A stretch of 64,000 nucleotides of DNA from the NCBI GenBank assembly GCA_950295325.1, contig OX485805.1:3286501-3350500 (forward strand), written 5' to 3'. This document shows positions 12,502 to 24,530 of this stretch, in pieces. Each line of letters starts with the position of its first letter. Positions within the stretch are counted from its first letter, which is position 1. Position numbers and translations under genes: made by a program. The notes under the pieces were generated by a model. The model worked only from the letters and a program-made list of their open reading frames with translations, was not told the origin of the DNA and searched no databases. Source of the stretch: Polytrichum commune (lineage: Eukaryota; Streptophyta; Polytrichopsida; Polytrichales; Polytrichaceae).

Positions 12502-12912
12502 GTATTGTCGATATAGCCCTATTTTCATTATCAATTTTCTTGTTAGCAGAGCAGAACGTGTTTAAGGTTATATACCTAAACTTGCGCTTAAGATGCTTTT
12601 ATTTAATCTAATATGATGAAGATAATCTTCCAATATGAAGATCACATGGTTATCTGTCAAGATGAATTGCACTGCTTGACGATATAAGGAGCCTTAAATT
12701 ATACTGCCTATGGCAAAGCTCTATATTGTCGATTTAGCCTTATTTACATGCTCGATTTTCTCGTAAGCAAAGCACAACGTGTTAAGCTTCTCTACCTGAA
12801 CTTGTGTTCAAGTTTCTTCATAATAATCTGATTTTATAACGATATCTCGAAAATGAAGATCACAAGGTTAGGTGTCAAGATGTTTTGTACCGCTTGACGA
12901 TATAAGGAGGGC
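12502..12912. repeat. Diverged tandem duplication, period about 220 bp
   Basis: TATTGTCGATATAGCC near 12502 recurs as TATTGTCGATTTAGCC near 12723. The shared order continues through AATGAAGATCACA-type blocks to CGCTTGACGATATAAGGAG-type ends near 12690 and 12905. Both copies lie in the predicted leader intron. No reading frame spans them. Confidence 0.7.
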
Positions 12913-13744
12913 TACCTGGTGTCATAAAGGACACTGCCTGTGGCAGAATTCCACTGTGCCCGGACTGTTGTTTTTCGTAGGTCATGGGTGCACAGTACCA
13001 ATTGAAATATAGGTTCACGTTTGGTGATAACTCAGGTTTACTGCCACAAAATTGTCAGGACAGGTACGAGGTGTTGCTCGATTTTGTTGGTGGAAAGTTT
13101 GAGTGACTCAAATGTTTGGATTTCTGAGCTGTTTAACCCTGGACTTCGCAAATTACTTGTGGGAGCAGTTTAGGCATGTTTCATTAGTCAGAGCAAGCCG
13201 AGAGACAGACAGGGAAGAGGATATGGGGCTGACGGCAACCTGGGTTGGCATGAATGAGAGTCGCTCTGAGCCTGACCTAAAGTCAGCCTCAAATTCATTC
13301 AATTGAAGAAAACTTTGGACTTGGAGGATCCGATTTGCATGGCCAGCAATTGCAGTCTACATTAGTGCCTTGTATCAATACACTGGCCCTAATGCATCTG
13401 CAACTGCTGTTCATGCAGAATCTGAGACGGAGGTTTCATAATTGCTCAGCATTGTATCTATCTAACGTGCCAATTCTTCCTCACCTCTCAAAGGGTTCAA
13501 GTGACTTGTGATGTTGGAATTTGATGTGGAATTTAGATGCTGCAATTTTATTTTTCATTGGCGTTTATTGCATGCTGGAAGGCCCTTTGGTTATTGTTTG
13601 TGAAGGCCATCATCATTAATCGCTTGTTTCTGGGTGTACGCAGCAGGGTGAACCAAAATCAAGGCCACCATTTCTGCAAAGGAACAATTTTAAGTGGTGG
13701 GGGTTGTCAATCTGGATCCTCCAGGAGTGGAGGAAGGAATCATC

Positions 13745-16647
13745 ATGGAAGAACACTTTGATATTATTGAGCAACCATCTCCCCCATCACAAGGGGATTT
13801 TGTGTCTGACACTGTAAATCTACCTAAGGCCCGTGTGGGTGCATCGACAAATGATCAGCGCTTTTTACTGGTTTTCATACTTGGAACCTACTTTGGTCCT
13901 GATTTGCGAGACGAAGTCCCACGCAAATCAGCTCTTCAGCACGCCATAATGGGATTGCCTCCATATTCAGCTGATCAACTCGGGGGTTCTGTATTCAAAT
14001 TGTCAGAAATCGAAAGCATCTATTATTATGCGCTCAGGTACCCAACTGCTGGAGGGTTGCCAAACTCATCAATCTAATCATCTCCACAAGACTAGTATCA
14101 GCATATGGTGTAGGAAAATCGACTGCAGGAAGACATCTATATATTGATTGTCAGTTGTTCACCAATCATTTTATTTCTGAAACTGACCAGGCTAGGTAGG
14201 CACTGTGGAGTTTGTGTTAAAGGTAACATTTAAATTTTAAATTTTATTATTATTTTATTATTCTGGTTGTCAAAGAACTGGTTCTTGTTTTCCTGCTTAA
14301 CCCAAAGAGGTGCTGAAGGTAGGGTTTGTAGAATTGTCTATATTTTTGGGTTCTTAATACATTTGTGGCGCAGGCCCTAAATATGAGAAGTACATGTTAA
14401 GTTTTTGAATTAGAGCATCTTACATTTTGTTGGATCACCAGAAACTCTCATCCCAGTGCACGTGTCAAGCTGCAATCTCTCTACAAGTTTCTACAAGGCC
14501 ATCTTGCACCTCCAGTGAAGGAGCCTTTAGAGGATGTTCGGCAATTCACAGCCTTCTTTCCTCCACATTTACATCGTCAGTCCCGGTACAAAGGGACCTA
14601 CAAAGTTATTGAGAGCATGGTATTTATTGATGACCCTGACATTTCATACATGAAGGAAGAGGACATTGAGCGATTCAAACGCCTCAGTGGGCTACATGAT
14701 CTTGCATTTGACCGGGAGGAGGCACGCAGTTTCCAACATGGTCAACGAAGTGATCGAGATGAAGAAAGACAGGTGATGATTGCTTCTCTCTTGTCTGAAT
14801 GACGCTCATTTTCAGTATGTATAGTCTACCTTCTATGATTTTAGTTGGTCTAGTATCTGCATTTACTGGCCTCATGACTTTCCCTCCTGTCAATTGGTCT
14901 GGTATACGTAAATGCATGGTATCAACAATCAACATCAATTAAGGTATCAAAGAACCTAGCCCTGGGTATCAAAATTGTAATACCAGTCAAGCATTGATAT
15001 TTGGTAAGTATGTCGAGGTGAGTTGTATCCAAATTTTTATTTGGGTCAATACTATTTTGAACCATACTAATACTAGGATGATTTTACCTATGTATGAAGG
15101 TTCTTGCATGGTATATACACCCAAATGGTATCGAAAACAAAAATACCATCAAACACCCATACTCTACGTCTATCAAAATATGTGAAATCCACATTATAGA
15201 TGTGTGAATGGTAAATAAAAGACGATACCAGGTTGGAACCAATGTAGGACTGTCATGTGGCAAAGTTGGAGGGAAAAAAATTATATTTCTTTAGAATAGA
15301 GAGCCCTCTACAGTACACCTGGTCCATCTCTTTGTACATGGAACATCTTACTCATGTTTTATGCATCTCAAGTCTATTGAAATATGAGCTATTCTGTTGA
15401 TGGCAGGCTCGTTTTCATGCAATGGCCGAAGCCCATGGTCATGTGCAGGAGACTCGGGCACACCCCCTTGTTATAATGGATGCATCTGATAAAAGGAAAA
15501 GACGGAAGCGTGACACGCCACTAGATGTTCTCTCCCTCCCATCACCAATACCTGGACCTCAGAAAGAGGAGAAAGCGGACTGGGCTCCTAATACCAAGCT
15601 AGGGGCTGCCATGCTACTCTTGCCCTCTCTACCTACTTTGGAACAATGGAATTCAGTGGTAAATGCAACCAAGCCCTTGATCACTTTCACTGGGACAGCA
15701 GCGGCTCGCAGTTCAGGACCACTGATTGGGCTTGTCGATATTGGGTCTTGTGAAGATGCTTACCTGTTTCGAACTGCACTGCCTGGTGTTCGAAAGGAGG
15801 AAGGTAGAAACTTAATGCTATGGAATGCTTCTGTTTCTACGTGTAGTGACATTTCTTTTTAGTTCCCATGGCTAAGGTTGGCTAAGGTCTTACAATGGTT
15901 ACTTTTCATGTTCGCTATGAAATACAACTCGGATTTGCAAACTCTACATTTTGGCTGATCTGCGAATGTGGATGGAGAAGCCATTTTCAATCTGAGAGAA
16001 ATTTGGAGCCCACCCTGAATTGATATGAATATCCAAAGTTGACAGTCACATAACCCCCAACAATTATGTTGACTATTGACTGGTTAACAAACTCTGAGCA
16101 CATAGGCCAATCCCTTTTACACACGGATTTTTGGTGTCCATTCTTAGATCCACACCTAACCACACACCACTCCACTATAGCTGTCCATTTCAGATAAGTA
16201 ACCGAATTAGGCCCAGTACCTTAGTGTTCCATCACGAGTTTGTTATTGGCAAGGTCATGTCTCGTTTGTAAACTTCATAGCGGATTTCTCATTTGTGGCG
16301 CATGTTAAGGTTCTAGAAAACTTTTCTTTTTGTAATTTTTCTATCAGTAAGATGGAGCATTGGGCATTGCAGGTGAGTTCAAGTGTGAGGTGGAATGTGA
16401 TGGTAAAGTGATGATCAAGGGGACAACAACAAGTGGGGAGGCCCGCATTGTTAGGAGCGAACGAGTTTTTCATATGCAAACCCAGTACCTGTGTCCTCCT
16501 GGTCCTTTCACTGTCTCCTTTTACTTACCTGGTCCTGTCGAACCTAATCAATTTACAGGTACGTTCGGATCAGATGGGATTTTGGAAGGTATAGTAATGA
16601 AGCAGCGGAACAGAAGTGGCGCAGCAGCCTTGATTTTTGAATCTTGA
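13745..16647 (+). CDS. IDM2/IDM3-like alpha-crystallin domain protein
   Basis: The four exons are 13745-14037, 14442-14772, 15407-15803 and 16373-16647. They are phase-consistent and give 431 residues. The ATG is the first after an in-frame TAA at 13691. The N-terminal part (FGPDL, PRKSALQ, GLPPYSADQLG, YYYALR, then an FTAFFPP and DIERFKRLSGL block) matches the plant family that includes Arabidopsis IDM2/ROS5 and IDM3. A basic KRKRRKR cluster at 237-243 could be a nuclear signal. The C-terminal domain (about 315-420) is an HSP20-type alpha-crystallin fold: GLVDIGSCEDAYLFRTALPG, then GEFKCEVECDGKV, ending FGSDGILEGIVMK. In Arabidopsis these proteins act with a histone acetyltransferase complex that helps ROS1-dependent active DNA demethylation; that role here is inferred from family. 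Introns 2 and 3 both contain repeat insertions. Whether it is closer to IDM2 or IDM3 is not resolved. Confidence 0.82.
14915..15245 (+). repeat. Dispersed repeat inside intron 2 of the IDM-like gene
   Basis: This is the partner of the minus-strand copy at 10330-10725, sharing the same order of GGTATC, TCAACATCAA and TTCTTGCATGGTAT motifs. It accounts for about half of the 634-bp intron (14773-15406) and leaves both splice sites clear. Confidence 0.55.
16018..16235. repeat. Dispersed repeat of the W-C/HQK family in intron 3 of the IDM-like gene
   Basis: The block with AACAAACTCTGAGCACATAG, TTTTTGGTGTCCATTCTTAG, CACACCTAACCACACACCAC and AACCGAATTAGGC aligns with segments near 25690, 36800 (inverted) and 49320. 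The minus strand encodes a short open peptide with WCVVRC and HQK, also present in the other copies. It is more diverged than they are, so probably the oldest. Confidence 0.6.
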
Positions 16648-17395
16648 GTTTCAATGTCTTGTTTATACAATTCCTCCGAGGGCTCTATTCATATGTTGAT
16701 TTCGCAGCAGCTTTTTGACCACCAAGAAGCCGGGAGGTTCACATATTCAAGTTCTGGGGCTGGAAGCTGTATCTATGGGATCGACTATTCTCTGTAAATT
16801 AGGAAACATGGTCCAGTGCCAAGAAGATGTTGGTAAAGGTTATGCTGGGGCGGTGTTTCACTTGAAGATGTTGGCTTATCATCCATTGTCTGTGCATAGT
16901 ACAATGCTTATTTACAAGGATCAAGTGTCCATGGAAGATGCTACCTGGACAATAGCTCTTGCCATTGCTGTCACATATGTCCCATCAAAAGACAAGCTTA
17001 TATTATTCTTGAAGGGATCATGGACAGGTTGTGGCCCCCAGTTCCAAGAGGTTCCTCCAATATGTCTGGGAAGATCAACAAAGACCTCCAGAATGGTGGT
17101 TAAGTTATGTATCTGCTTGGACAATCCGGCATTGTACCCAGCTGGTAAATCCAGTTTGACTGAATCTACAATGTATGATACCACTTTGCACTTCCTAGAG
17201 ACGTTTAGGAATGGCTTTGCTTCCAAATTTTAAGGAGAACAGATAGGTCCCGGCCCCTTGGTTTACCCCTGGTCTCCTATGTGAATTTCTTGAGATACGC
17301 ATAATGATAAGTTGAGACATGAACTGTACCCAGGAGTGTATAATGTCTTTTCATTGCTTATTTGCTTTGGCTGAAGGTTTTGTACTCGGTTAGAA
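16648..17395 (+). other. 3' region of the IDM-like gene
   Basis: This is a probable 3' UTR followed by intergenic sequence. A 172-codon open frame at 16715-17233 has no ATG at its start and no recognised domain, so I treat it as untranslated or chance. Its length is mildly surprising and alternative terminal exons are possible. Confidence 0.4.
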
Positions 17396-18177
17396 TACGT
17401 GATTTTTTCGTTATATAGCGGGCATGTTACTTCCCATACCATGGATTAATGATGTGGGTTGCACAATAGACATGATCACGGTAAATCGTGTCATAATATT
17501 TACCATAATCAATGTACCATGTAGTGAAGAACTTGCCGAAGGGATGGCATGAGTGACATTGGCACATGCATGTGTGGTCCGTCAACAATTTAGTTGTACA
17601 TATTGCACTCTTGAGATTTACAAAAATGTCTATAGTGCATTTCTCATGTAAGAATGTCTAGTATTCCCATCTTTGGAAAGTACTATTGTACATTTTGGAA
17701 TTGTGAAATTTTGAAATGATGAAGGTGAAGGTGTTGTTGTAGTGCCTCCTCCAAAGTTCCAAAACAGTTCATTGTTGGTGACAACATGTTGAGTGGACAT
17801 TGTAGGATTGTCCCAAGACATTCATACATATGCACATGCCCATATTAATGTCCTACATTTGTAAAGGCACTTTAGCTTATGCATTACCTCATATATATGA
17901 AATCAAATGTGCATGTATAAATTGATATGTGCAATTAGGTTCCCCCACACTATTCCACATTCCACACTATTTGACATTCCACACTATTTTGAACATTTGT
18001 AATAACAATAACAAAATACATCATTTTAACTTATTTTTATTTTATCGTGGTTGCAGATATTAGTTTAGACATATACATAGGACTAAATTTTGGGGTGAAG
18101 GATTTGTTATCTTTTTTGCATTGTCATAATAGACACAACATCTAAGTTATGGTTGAAGAGGTGTTGAGTGTGATATA

Positions 18178-18820
18178 CTCGGGGGGGAGGGGTCATTGGC
18201 AAAAATCGTACCAACAATGTGCGATAAAAAGTAGGGTCTAATATATTCATTATAGTTAGATTTTGCAAAAAAACGTACATATAATATAGGGGATTCTAAA
18301 ATAATGAAACATGTTTACATGTAAAACACCATCACATATGATGGCCTCTTTTATCTAGTCAATTCATGTAAAATAGCGTGGAAACAATTACTAGGGGTAG
18401 CGGGTCTAGGGTAGGGTCTGTCCTAGTGGATGGAAAGAGATAATTTTCTGTTGAAAAAACTTGGATGAATTACTTCGCAGGTTGGCTAGCTTGAATGATA
18501 CTAAATCAACGTATCCAATGTGGAGTTAATGTTCTCTACCTACGTGTTGGGAGGGAAAATTCCAGCACATTTGTTTAATAGGCAATCTTCTTTCTAATTT
18601 TCTTTGGCACTATAAGTAAAATAGGGTATTTCAAAATGATTCCCCAAAAAAATTATAATTATTGATAGGGTGTATTAGAATACAAGCATTTACCTTTATT
18701 TTGAAAAATACCATACCTTTTAATATTTTATGCAAGGTAAATAACCCTTTGATATATAGGTCCTAAGCACACGTGTATGCATGAATATAAGAGGGAGTGA
18801 CCCCCCCCCCCCCCCCCGAG
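18178..18820. mobile_element. G-tract TIR element, copy 1
   Basis: The left end is CTCGGGGGGG and then AGGGGTCATTGG. The right end, reverse-complemented, is CTCG, a long G run and GTCACTCCC. The flanks are GTGATATA (18170-18177) and GTAATATA (18821-18828), an 8-bp duplication with one mismatch. The element is 643 bp with no coding frame. It shares the terminal CTCG(G)n and GTCATTGG with the other members. Confidence 0.72.
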
Positions 18821-20651
18821 GTAATATACAAATGTGCATGTATGTGAATGTTAATGCTTGCTTGTACGTATAAATCACAGGGGGTGGACTCTTCATTGGA
18901 AACCTAAATGACATGTGTGGGTCACTATGAAATAAAACTCCCAATATGTGAGAAGTTCAGAGAGAAAACATGTGTATATGTACTAACGGCAGGCTAGAAC
19001 ATGGACTCATGTATTTATATTAAGCTTTTCAAATTGATGTGAAAATAGTCTCCACTAAATATACAAAATATAAATCATGAATTAAATATGCCTTAATCAC
19101 ATGTAAAATCCATGTTCACTTTCTAATGAGAAAGTCAATGAACATTTTTGTCATTCATAGATTGTAACCCAACGATTCCATCAAACAAACATAGACAAGA
19201 GCAAAATAACTTAGCCACAATATGGAGAGCAAAACTCAAGGAAGCCCATGAGCACTCCAAGAGCCTCTAACTTGTCCTATAACCCAAATGCAAACCCTAA
19301 TAAGAATGGACAAGGGAGCCATTGACGATTATTACCATATGATAGCAATGGATGAAAATGTGAATTAGATGGAACAAACACCGACATCTATTGTCAAAAC
19401 TTTCTCTAAATCTTAGGGCACCCTTTTTACATTCACCTTTACTTCAAAAAAAATTAATAACCTTTTCAAATGTACACACTAGAGAAAATTAATACCTCTC
19501 CCTTATGTATACTATATATGGTAATGCCTCAAATAATACCCCTTTTTACACTCACATTAGTTCGTACATGATATGAAGAGTCCACCCCTTGGGTTGTAGA
19601 TGCTATGGTCATGAACGATATGATAAATGTAACAAGGTTGTTACCCATCTTAAACCTTCAATAATCACAGGCACATAGGATGTGTCATGGGGAAGAAACT
19701 CCAACTACCTTGGTCATTTCAAAAGCAATGTGACCGAGGCTTCCATTTGAACTGCTTTCGTTTACATTTTATTTATTTATTCTCATTATATGGGAGTATT
19801 CACACTTCTTGTAATCAATCCTTCCTTCATACTTTATATGGCTTACACCCAAGCCGATTTCACACTGGAAGAGAAGTGATCAATTAATTGAGTTGGGGGA
19901 GACATGTCTTCATCAAAACACCAACCTAATTCACACATCAACCTCGTTATTCAAACATCTATATTTGGGTGCAAAATGGTTCAACATTTTGTTGTAACAA
20001 ATTTTTATTATTTACTACAAGAATTAATACGACACGTCATGGGTTGGGATGGTTGAACAGTCAATATTGAACACTAACCGCTTTAGACACAATTATGAAA
20101 CCCTTTAAGAAGATTGTGTATGTGTGATCTTTGAAGACTTGTCACAGTTTGAGAGACTCACTTTATTTGTCATTCTTATGGCATTGAATTCGTACAAGAT
20201 TTGATGATAAACTCGTTGATCTTAGTATGTCATGACACATTTTCTCAACTAGGTATACAACCAAAAACACACCACAATAACATACACAATATTAAAATGG
20301 TACTCTATCGGGAGGCATTTAGTACAAAGTCAACCTCCGAGGGTTACATTAGCAAATTTAGTTGACGGCTACCATCAACTTGGAACCCTAATCATGCAAC
20401 TTACGAATATGTTGCATATGAAGGGTTGGAATCAGAATGGCGGCACTAGACACTAAACATGTACCCAAAACCACATTGGTTCTTAACTTCTAAGTGCCAC
20501 AAAGTCCTTAGCCGGCTAAATGTGCAGCGAGCAACTCCAAGAATGCATTGTATGGGGTAGATGTGAGGACATACACTCCCGAGTTGCGTATTTCCACAGA
20601 GCACTGACATTCCACAATTCGCATTTCTTTGATTAGTTCACGGATAATGTG

Positions 20652-22379
20652 TCACCATTGTTGAATGTCAAAGTCAAGGTCAAGAATGGAAGGGTTTGGC
20701 GGTGGTAGAACTTTGAGATCCGTTGCCAACTTCAAGAAGACTTTTTTCTTGTGTCTTTGGTTCCTCGCATGAAGAGGGAACGGTAGTACTTCCTTCTCAA
20801 GAAATTCAGAGTAATCCGTAGCACTCACCACTGATGGTAAGGTGATATCTCCCTCCAAGAGCAACACATTAAATCCTGCCCAACATATTTAACTTGTTAT
20901 AGATCACCACAAAAAGTCGTCATCAAGTATTTGGCAACTCATAAATCTCAATCTACAAATGAATTTTCAATAAGTGGTTGTCCAAATTTGTTCAAACTTG
21001 TAACATAATGTTTGTAAGAGACTGAAAACTTGGATCATAAAATCATTTATTTACGAAAGGAGTTGATAACATGGAGACTTCCTTTTGTAAGAATCATTTA
21101 CTTAGGTGTAGGATCGGAGGTTTACCAATACCATAGATTATTGATAGAAAGGAACAAAATATATACACACCCATCAATACCCACCATAATTAACAAAGTA
21201 CAGATTTGGGACTCTTTCCTTTGTTTTGGCAACCCACAATGTGTAACATTCGTAGACATTAATTCCTAAAGTCCCTTGCAAGTAATGCCTAGTTGGAGCT
21301 ACTATATAGGCTAATCCTTAATGCGTTTCCATATGGTCAGCTATATATCTTGCACAGTTGAGTTCATCATATTCATAAGTTTCTATTATTCATGCAATTG
21401 TTTTTGATGTCTGGAATCTAAGCATGTGATCAAAATTCATTGGAAGAATATTAGATATTTTATTGTAAGGTTTTAAAATGTAGAAAACCAAGGCATAATT
21501 TTTTTATGAATCAAATATAGAAAGCATAATGTAATGACAAGATACATTACAAAAGTACAATAATGCCTTGGAATTATGCTAAGGATGAAATTAGGTATAT
21601 AATTTGAATATGGATAATATCTTACAATAAGGAAATGGTCATCTAGTTCACCATAGTCCCATGCCAGTTTCTACAAACCATTGTCAATAACTAAATCTAT
21701 TTCCAGGCGTGCACTCTAAGAAACACAATATTCTATCAAATTCTCATGTTTTCGTAAAAAATAGATTTTCTTTACTATATTGATATTTTAAAATTCAACA
21801 AATCCTAAAGTAATACAATAAACGCTGAAACGGCCATGGTACTAAGGAAGTTGAATTCTTAGTACTCTAGAACTTTCAAATACAATTAATAACCAAGAAG
21901 ATTCTAAAAAGATTTACTAGATTTGCAAAGTTGAATAGAAAGTAGACATTGAGACTTTCATTACAATTGAGATGATCGTCAAAGTGGAATTCAAGCTTGA
22001 ACCATTCTATTCTAAGGGTGTTATCAAGCGCAATGTCCTAGATTATATTTCAGTTGTGGATGCATGCCAAGATCTACGGTGCATATGTTGTTATGTTCGC
22101 AATATTATGCTGTGGATGTTGCCTCTCTCACCAAAGGGGAAGTGGGAGCCAGGAACATGCAAGAGTCCGGTGAGGAGATGCAATAGACTCACCAACATGC
22201 ATCCGATCTTCTTCAGCTGGAGCTGCCTCGTGTTCATGGTTGGCAAGTGTTTGGGTTGTCTCCTCGGAGTCCCCTTCGTCTTCGTGGATTGCGTCGAACA
22301 TTGTCATTGGCCGTGGGGAAGCTGTTGGGTTAGCCAAAGCTTCGTCCACAGCTAAAATTGTGAAGAAGTTGTGGTGCGT
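20652..22379 (-). pseudogene. Broken copy of the unidentified two-exon frame found in copy B
   Basis: This is the paralogue of 29655-30700. Exon 1 (about 22379-22193) has ACG where copy B has its first ATG. Exon 2 (about 20883 downward) ends early at TGA (20652-20654) directly after FDIQQW. Elsewhere the two proteins are nearly identical in VLLLEGDITLPSVVSA and KVLPPPNPSILDLDFD. The donor GGTGAGT and the acceptor GGGCAG are kept. Confidence 0.45.
20885..22010. other. Copy-A-specific stretch, no feature recognised
   Basis: AT-rich DNA with no counterpart in copy B and no supported gene. It would be intronic if the minus-strand frame were transcribed. Confidence 0.4.
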
Positions 22380-22829
22380 TACATGGCCGCCACCTTCACC
22401 GACTCTGCCAGTGTACAACGTCACAATTAAACATGTGTGATGCTTGGGAGAAACTGAAATAGCTAGGTGTTTCCTATGGGCCTTCTACAGACAAACCCGA
22501 TTTATGTTAATTACTGTGTTGACTATGAGTATTTGAGAGGAATCTGGAGCTGGAGCTCACCTTGCAGCCTCCATGATGAATTGGGAGTGCCGGGTGGTGT
22601 ATGTAGCTGAGTGAATTGGGCTCAGTTGTGGGAAATCTTGCAGCTGGGAAACAATTAAAGATTCCGATCAGAATCAGCGCAACGGGCTGGCTGTCAGTAC
22701 GGGTATATACATCCTTCAATACAAATCATCAGCACTCGCTCAGCCTAACTCATACAAATGAGAACCCATATAAATTTTGTGTTCAAACAAGTCTAGCTTG
22801 ATACGGATGTCAATTGTAGGATCTCTGGT

Positions 22830-23045
22830 ACACCAGCAGCGGGGAGTTGGAGGAGCAGCGGGGATTTACAGCAGCAGCGGGGAGTTGGAGGAGGAGCTGC
22901 GATTTACAGCAGCAGTGGGGAGTTGAGCCAGCAGCGGGGATTTACAGGAGCAGCGGGGAGTGGGAGGAGGAGCGGCGCTTTACAGGAGCAGCGGGTATTT
23001 ACTGGGGCAGGTGGGATTTAGAGCAGGAGAGGGGAGTTGAGCGGG
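22830..23045. repeat. GC-rich minisatellite
   Basis: Irregular tandem units built on CAGCAGCGGGGAGTTGGAGG and CAGCGGGGATTTACAG. It is purine-rich on the + strand. The 22847-23080 open frame only reflects the repeat. Confidence 0.8.
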
Positions 23046-23268
23046 GAGTTGAGCCTAGATGTCTGACTACTAGGAACTGATGACATATATATTTCGTTCC
23101 TAGATGTCTGACTAGGAACTGATGTCATAGGTATTCTGCTCCTAGAATCTAACTACCAGGAACTGATATCATATGTTTTTAGTTCCTAGATGTCTCACTA
23201 CTAGGAACTGATGTCATATATATTTCGTTCCTAGATGTCTAACTACTAGGAATTGATGTCATATGTGG
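23046..23268. repeat. Tandem repeat, about 55-bp unit, interrupted by a hAT-like element
   Basis: At least four units follow the pattern CTAGATGTCT-GACTACTAGGAACTGATGTCATAT. A further diverged partial unit lies at 24764-24800, on the far side of the transposon at 23277-24741, so the array existed before the insertion. Confidence 0.78.
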
Positions 23269-23706
23269 GATATACGCAGTGGTGATTTTTCACAAGGTCC
23301 CCAATATGTCCAGGGACATGTTCATAAAAAAAACCTTTCCAGTGGACGGGTTCTTAGAAAATGAACCGGTTTTTGGACGTGTCAAATTGACTTTGGACGG
23401 GTTCTAAAAATAACAATTTTTTTGATAAATTTTTCCAAAAAAATAAATGGTACAAATATCAATTACATTATGTCATATATGACATGTGAATATAAACATA
23501 ATGCAATCAAACCACTAATACCCAATCAAAATATACATCTTGAAGTGCTTGATTCACCTGCATATATTAATTCATCAACCATAAAATTTAGAACCTTTTT
23601 CACATAATGTCAAAGATTATAATTGAAGGTAAACTTAGCAATTTAATAAGAATTAGTATATCCCTAAACATGTTCAAAAATTTAAAACTAAAGAGCTACT
23701 CACCCT

Positions 23707-23928
23707 TCAAAGAAGTTGATGAATTCTCCTATCCTTCATGTTTTTGCAAACAAGCATCACTGCATTCCAATTGATGTTTTCAACTACAATATTTGCACAT
23801 GAAATGCGCATCAAAGCATCTAAAGTCTCTAACTTCAAACTAGCACGTAGATGACTTTTGATTAGGTTTTGTCTAGAAAAACCCCTCTTGTGGAGGGAAT
23901 GCGGGTGGTGACGGACGGGCGATGACAA
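23707..23928 (-). pseudogene. hAT transposase C-terminal fragment
   Basis: The 73-codon frame includes RGFSRQNLIKSHLR, then LDALMRISC and later NWNAV. This resembles the C-terminal dimerisation region of plant and animal hAT transposases (pattern RGFS-N-IK-LR then LDALM-IS). It is a remnant only. Its position inside a hAT-like element with 8-bp duplications supports the call. Confidence 0.6.
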
Positions 23929-23980
23929 GTGATGGAAACACCTTGAGGATAGAGTGTGGGGAAAGAAATTGGAGATTGAA

Positions 23981-24320
23981 CTCGGGGGGGGGGGGGGGCA
24001 GTCATTGGTTGGAGTAGCAATATACGTGCGAACAAATGATAGGGTATTTTAAAAACATGGGGGCAAAAAATTATAATTGGACTTAAGAGTAATATAGGGT
24101 ATCAAAAATGGCACTGGACATCTTTAAAGTACTATAGGGTATGGAATAATAGGTAATTTGAAATTATAAGTAATGCAAGCCATTTTCTATTAACCCAAAG
24201 TAGAAATTTACATAATGATAGCATGTGAAAAAAAGAAGAGAATTGAAAGTAATACCCCCCTATAAAATAGTGGTTGTTCGCACCTATAGCCTTAACTTTT
24301 TAACACACTGCCCCCCCGAG
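23981..24320. mobile_element. G-tract TIR element, copy 2 (nested in the hAT-like element)
   Basis: The ends are CTCG with a 13-19 G run and CAGTCATTGG on the left. The right end, reverse-complemented, is CTCGGGGGGGCAGTGTG. The flanks are AGATTGAA at 23973-23980 and 24321-24328, an exact 8-bp duplication. The 340-bp interior is non-coding and matches copy 4 (57933-58275) in the opposite orientation almost throughout. Confidence 0.85.
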
Positions 24321-24496
24321 AGATTGAAGGACAAGAAATAAAAAGAAATGATGGTGGCAGAGGAAATTAGAATGGGGTGTACTGGAAAGATGAGAATCAA
24401 CAACAAAAGACAGATAACTGATGGGCATTGAAGGCATAATTTGTGAAGATCCTGTTGTTTCCAAGTGCAAACAATCACATGTCAACATGTTTTTTT

Positions 24497-24530
24497 AAAA
24501 TAAAAATAAAAATAAAAATAAAAATAAATT
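24497..24530. repeat. AAAAT microsatellite
   Basis: Five or more AAAAT units in the interior of the hAT-like element. Confidence 0.85.

Larger units (their letters stand above)
11162..13646 (+). other. Probable long leader intron of the IDM-like gene
   Basis: The donor GTAAGTATG at 11162 and the acceptor ACGCAGCAG ending at 13646 would bound a 2.5 kb intron between a non-coding exon and the exon carrying the start codon. It contains three tandem-repeat blocks. Several sizeable ORFs occur inside (for example 11892-12350), but all lie in repeat-derived or low-complexity sequence with no family signature, so I do not call them genes. Confidence 0.45.

Noticed and set aside
13694-13744. Non-ATG extension of the IDM-like protein
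   Set aside because: It begins with GTG right after an in-frame TAA; the first ATG after the leader acceptor is 13745.
19687-19887. Matching short ORFs in both segmental copies (also 28842-29033)
   Set aside because: They diverge by frameshifts between copies and lack splice support, unlike the minus-strand frames. Best explained as shared repeat sequence.
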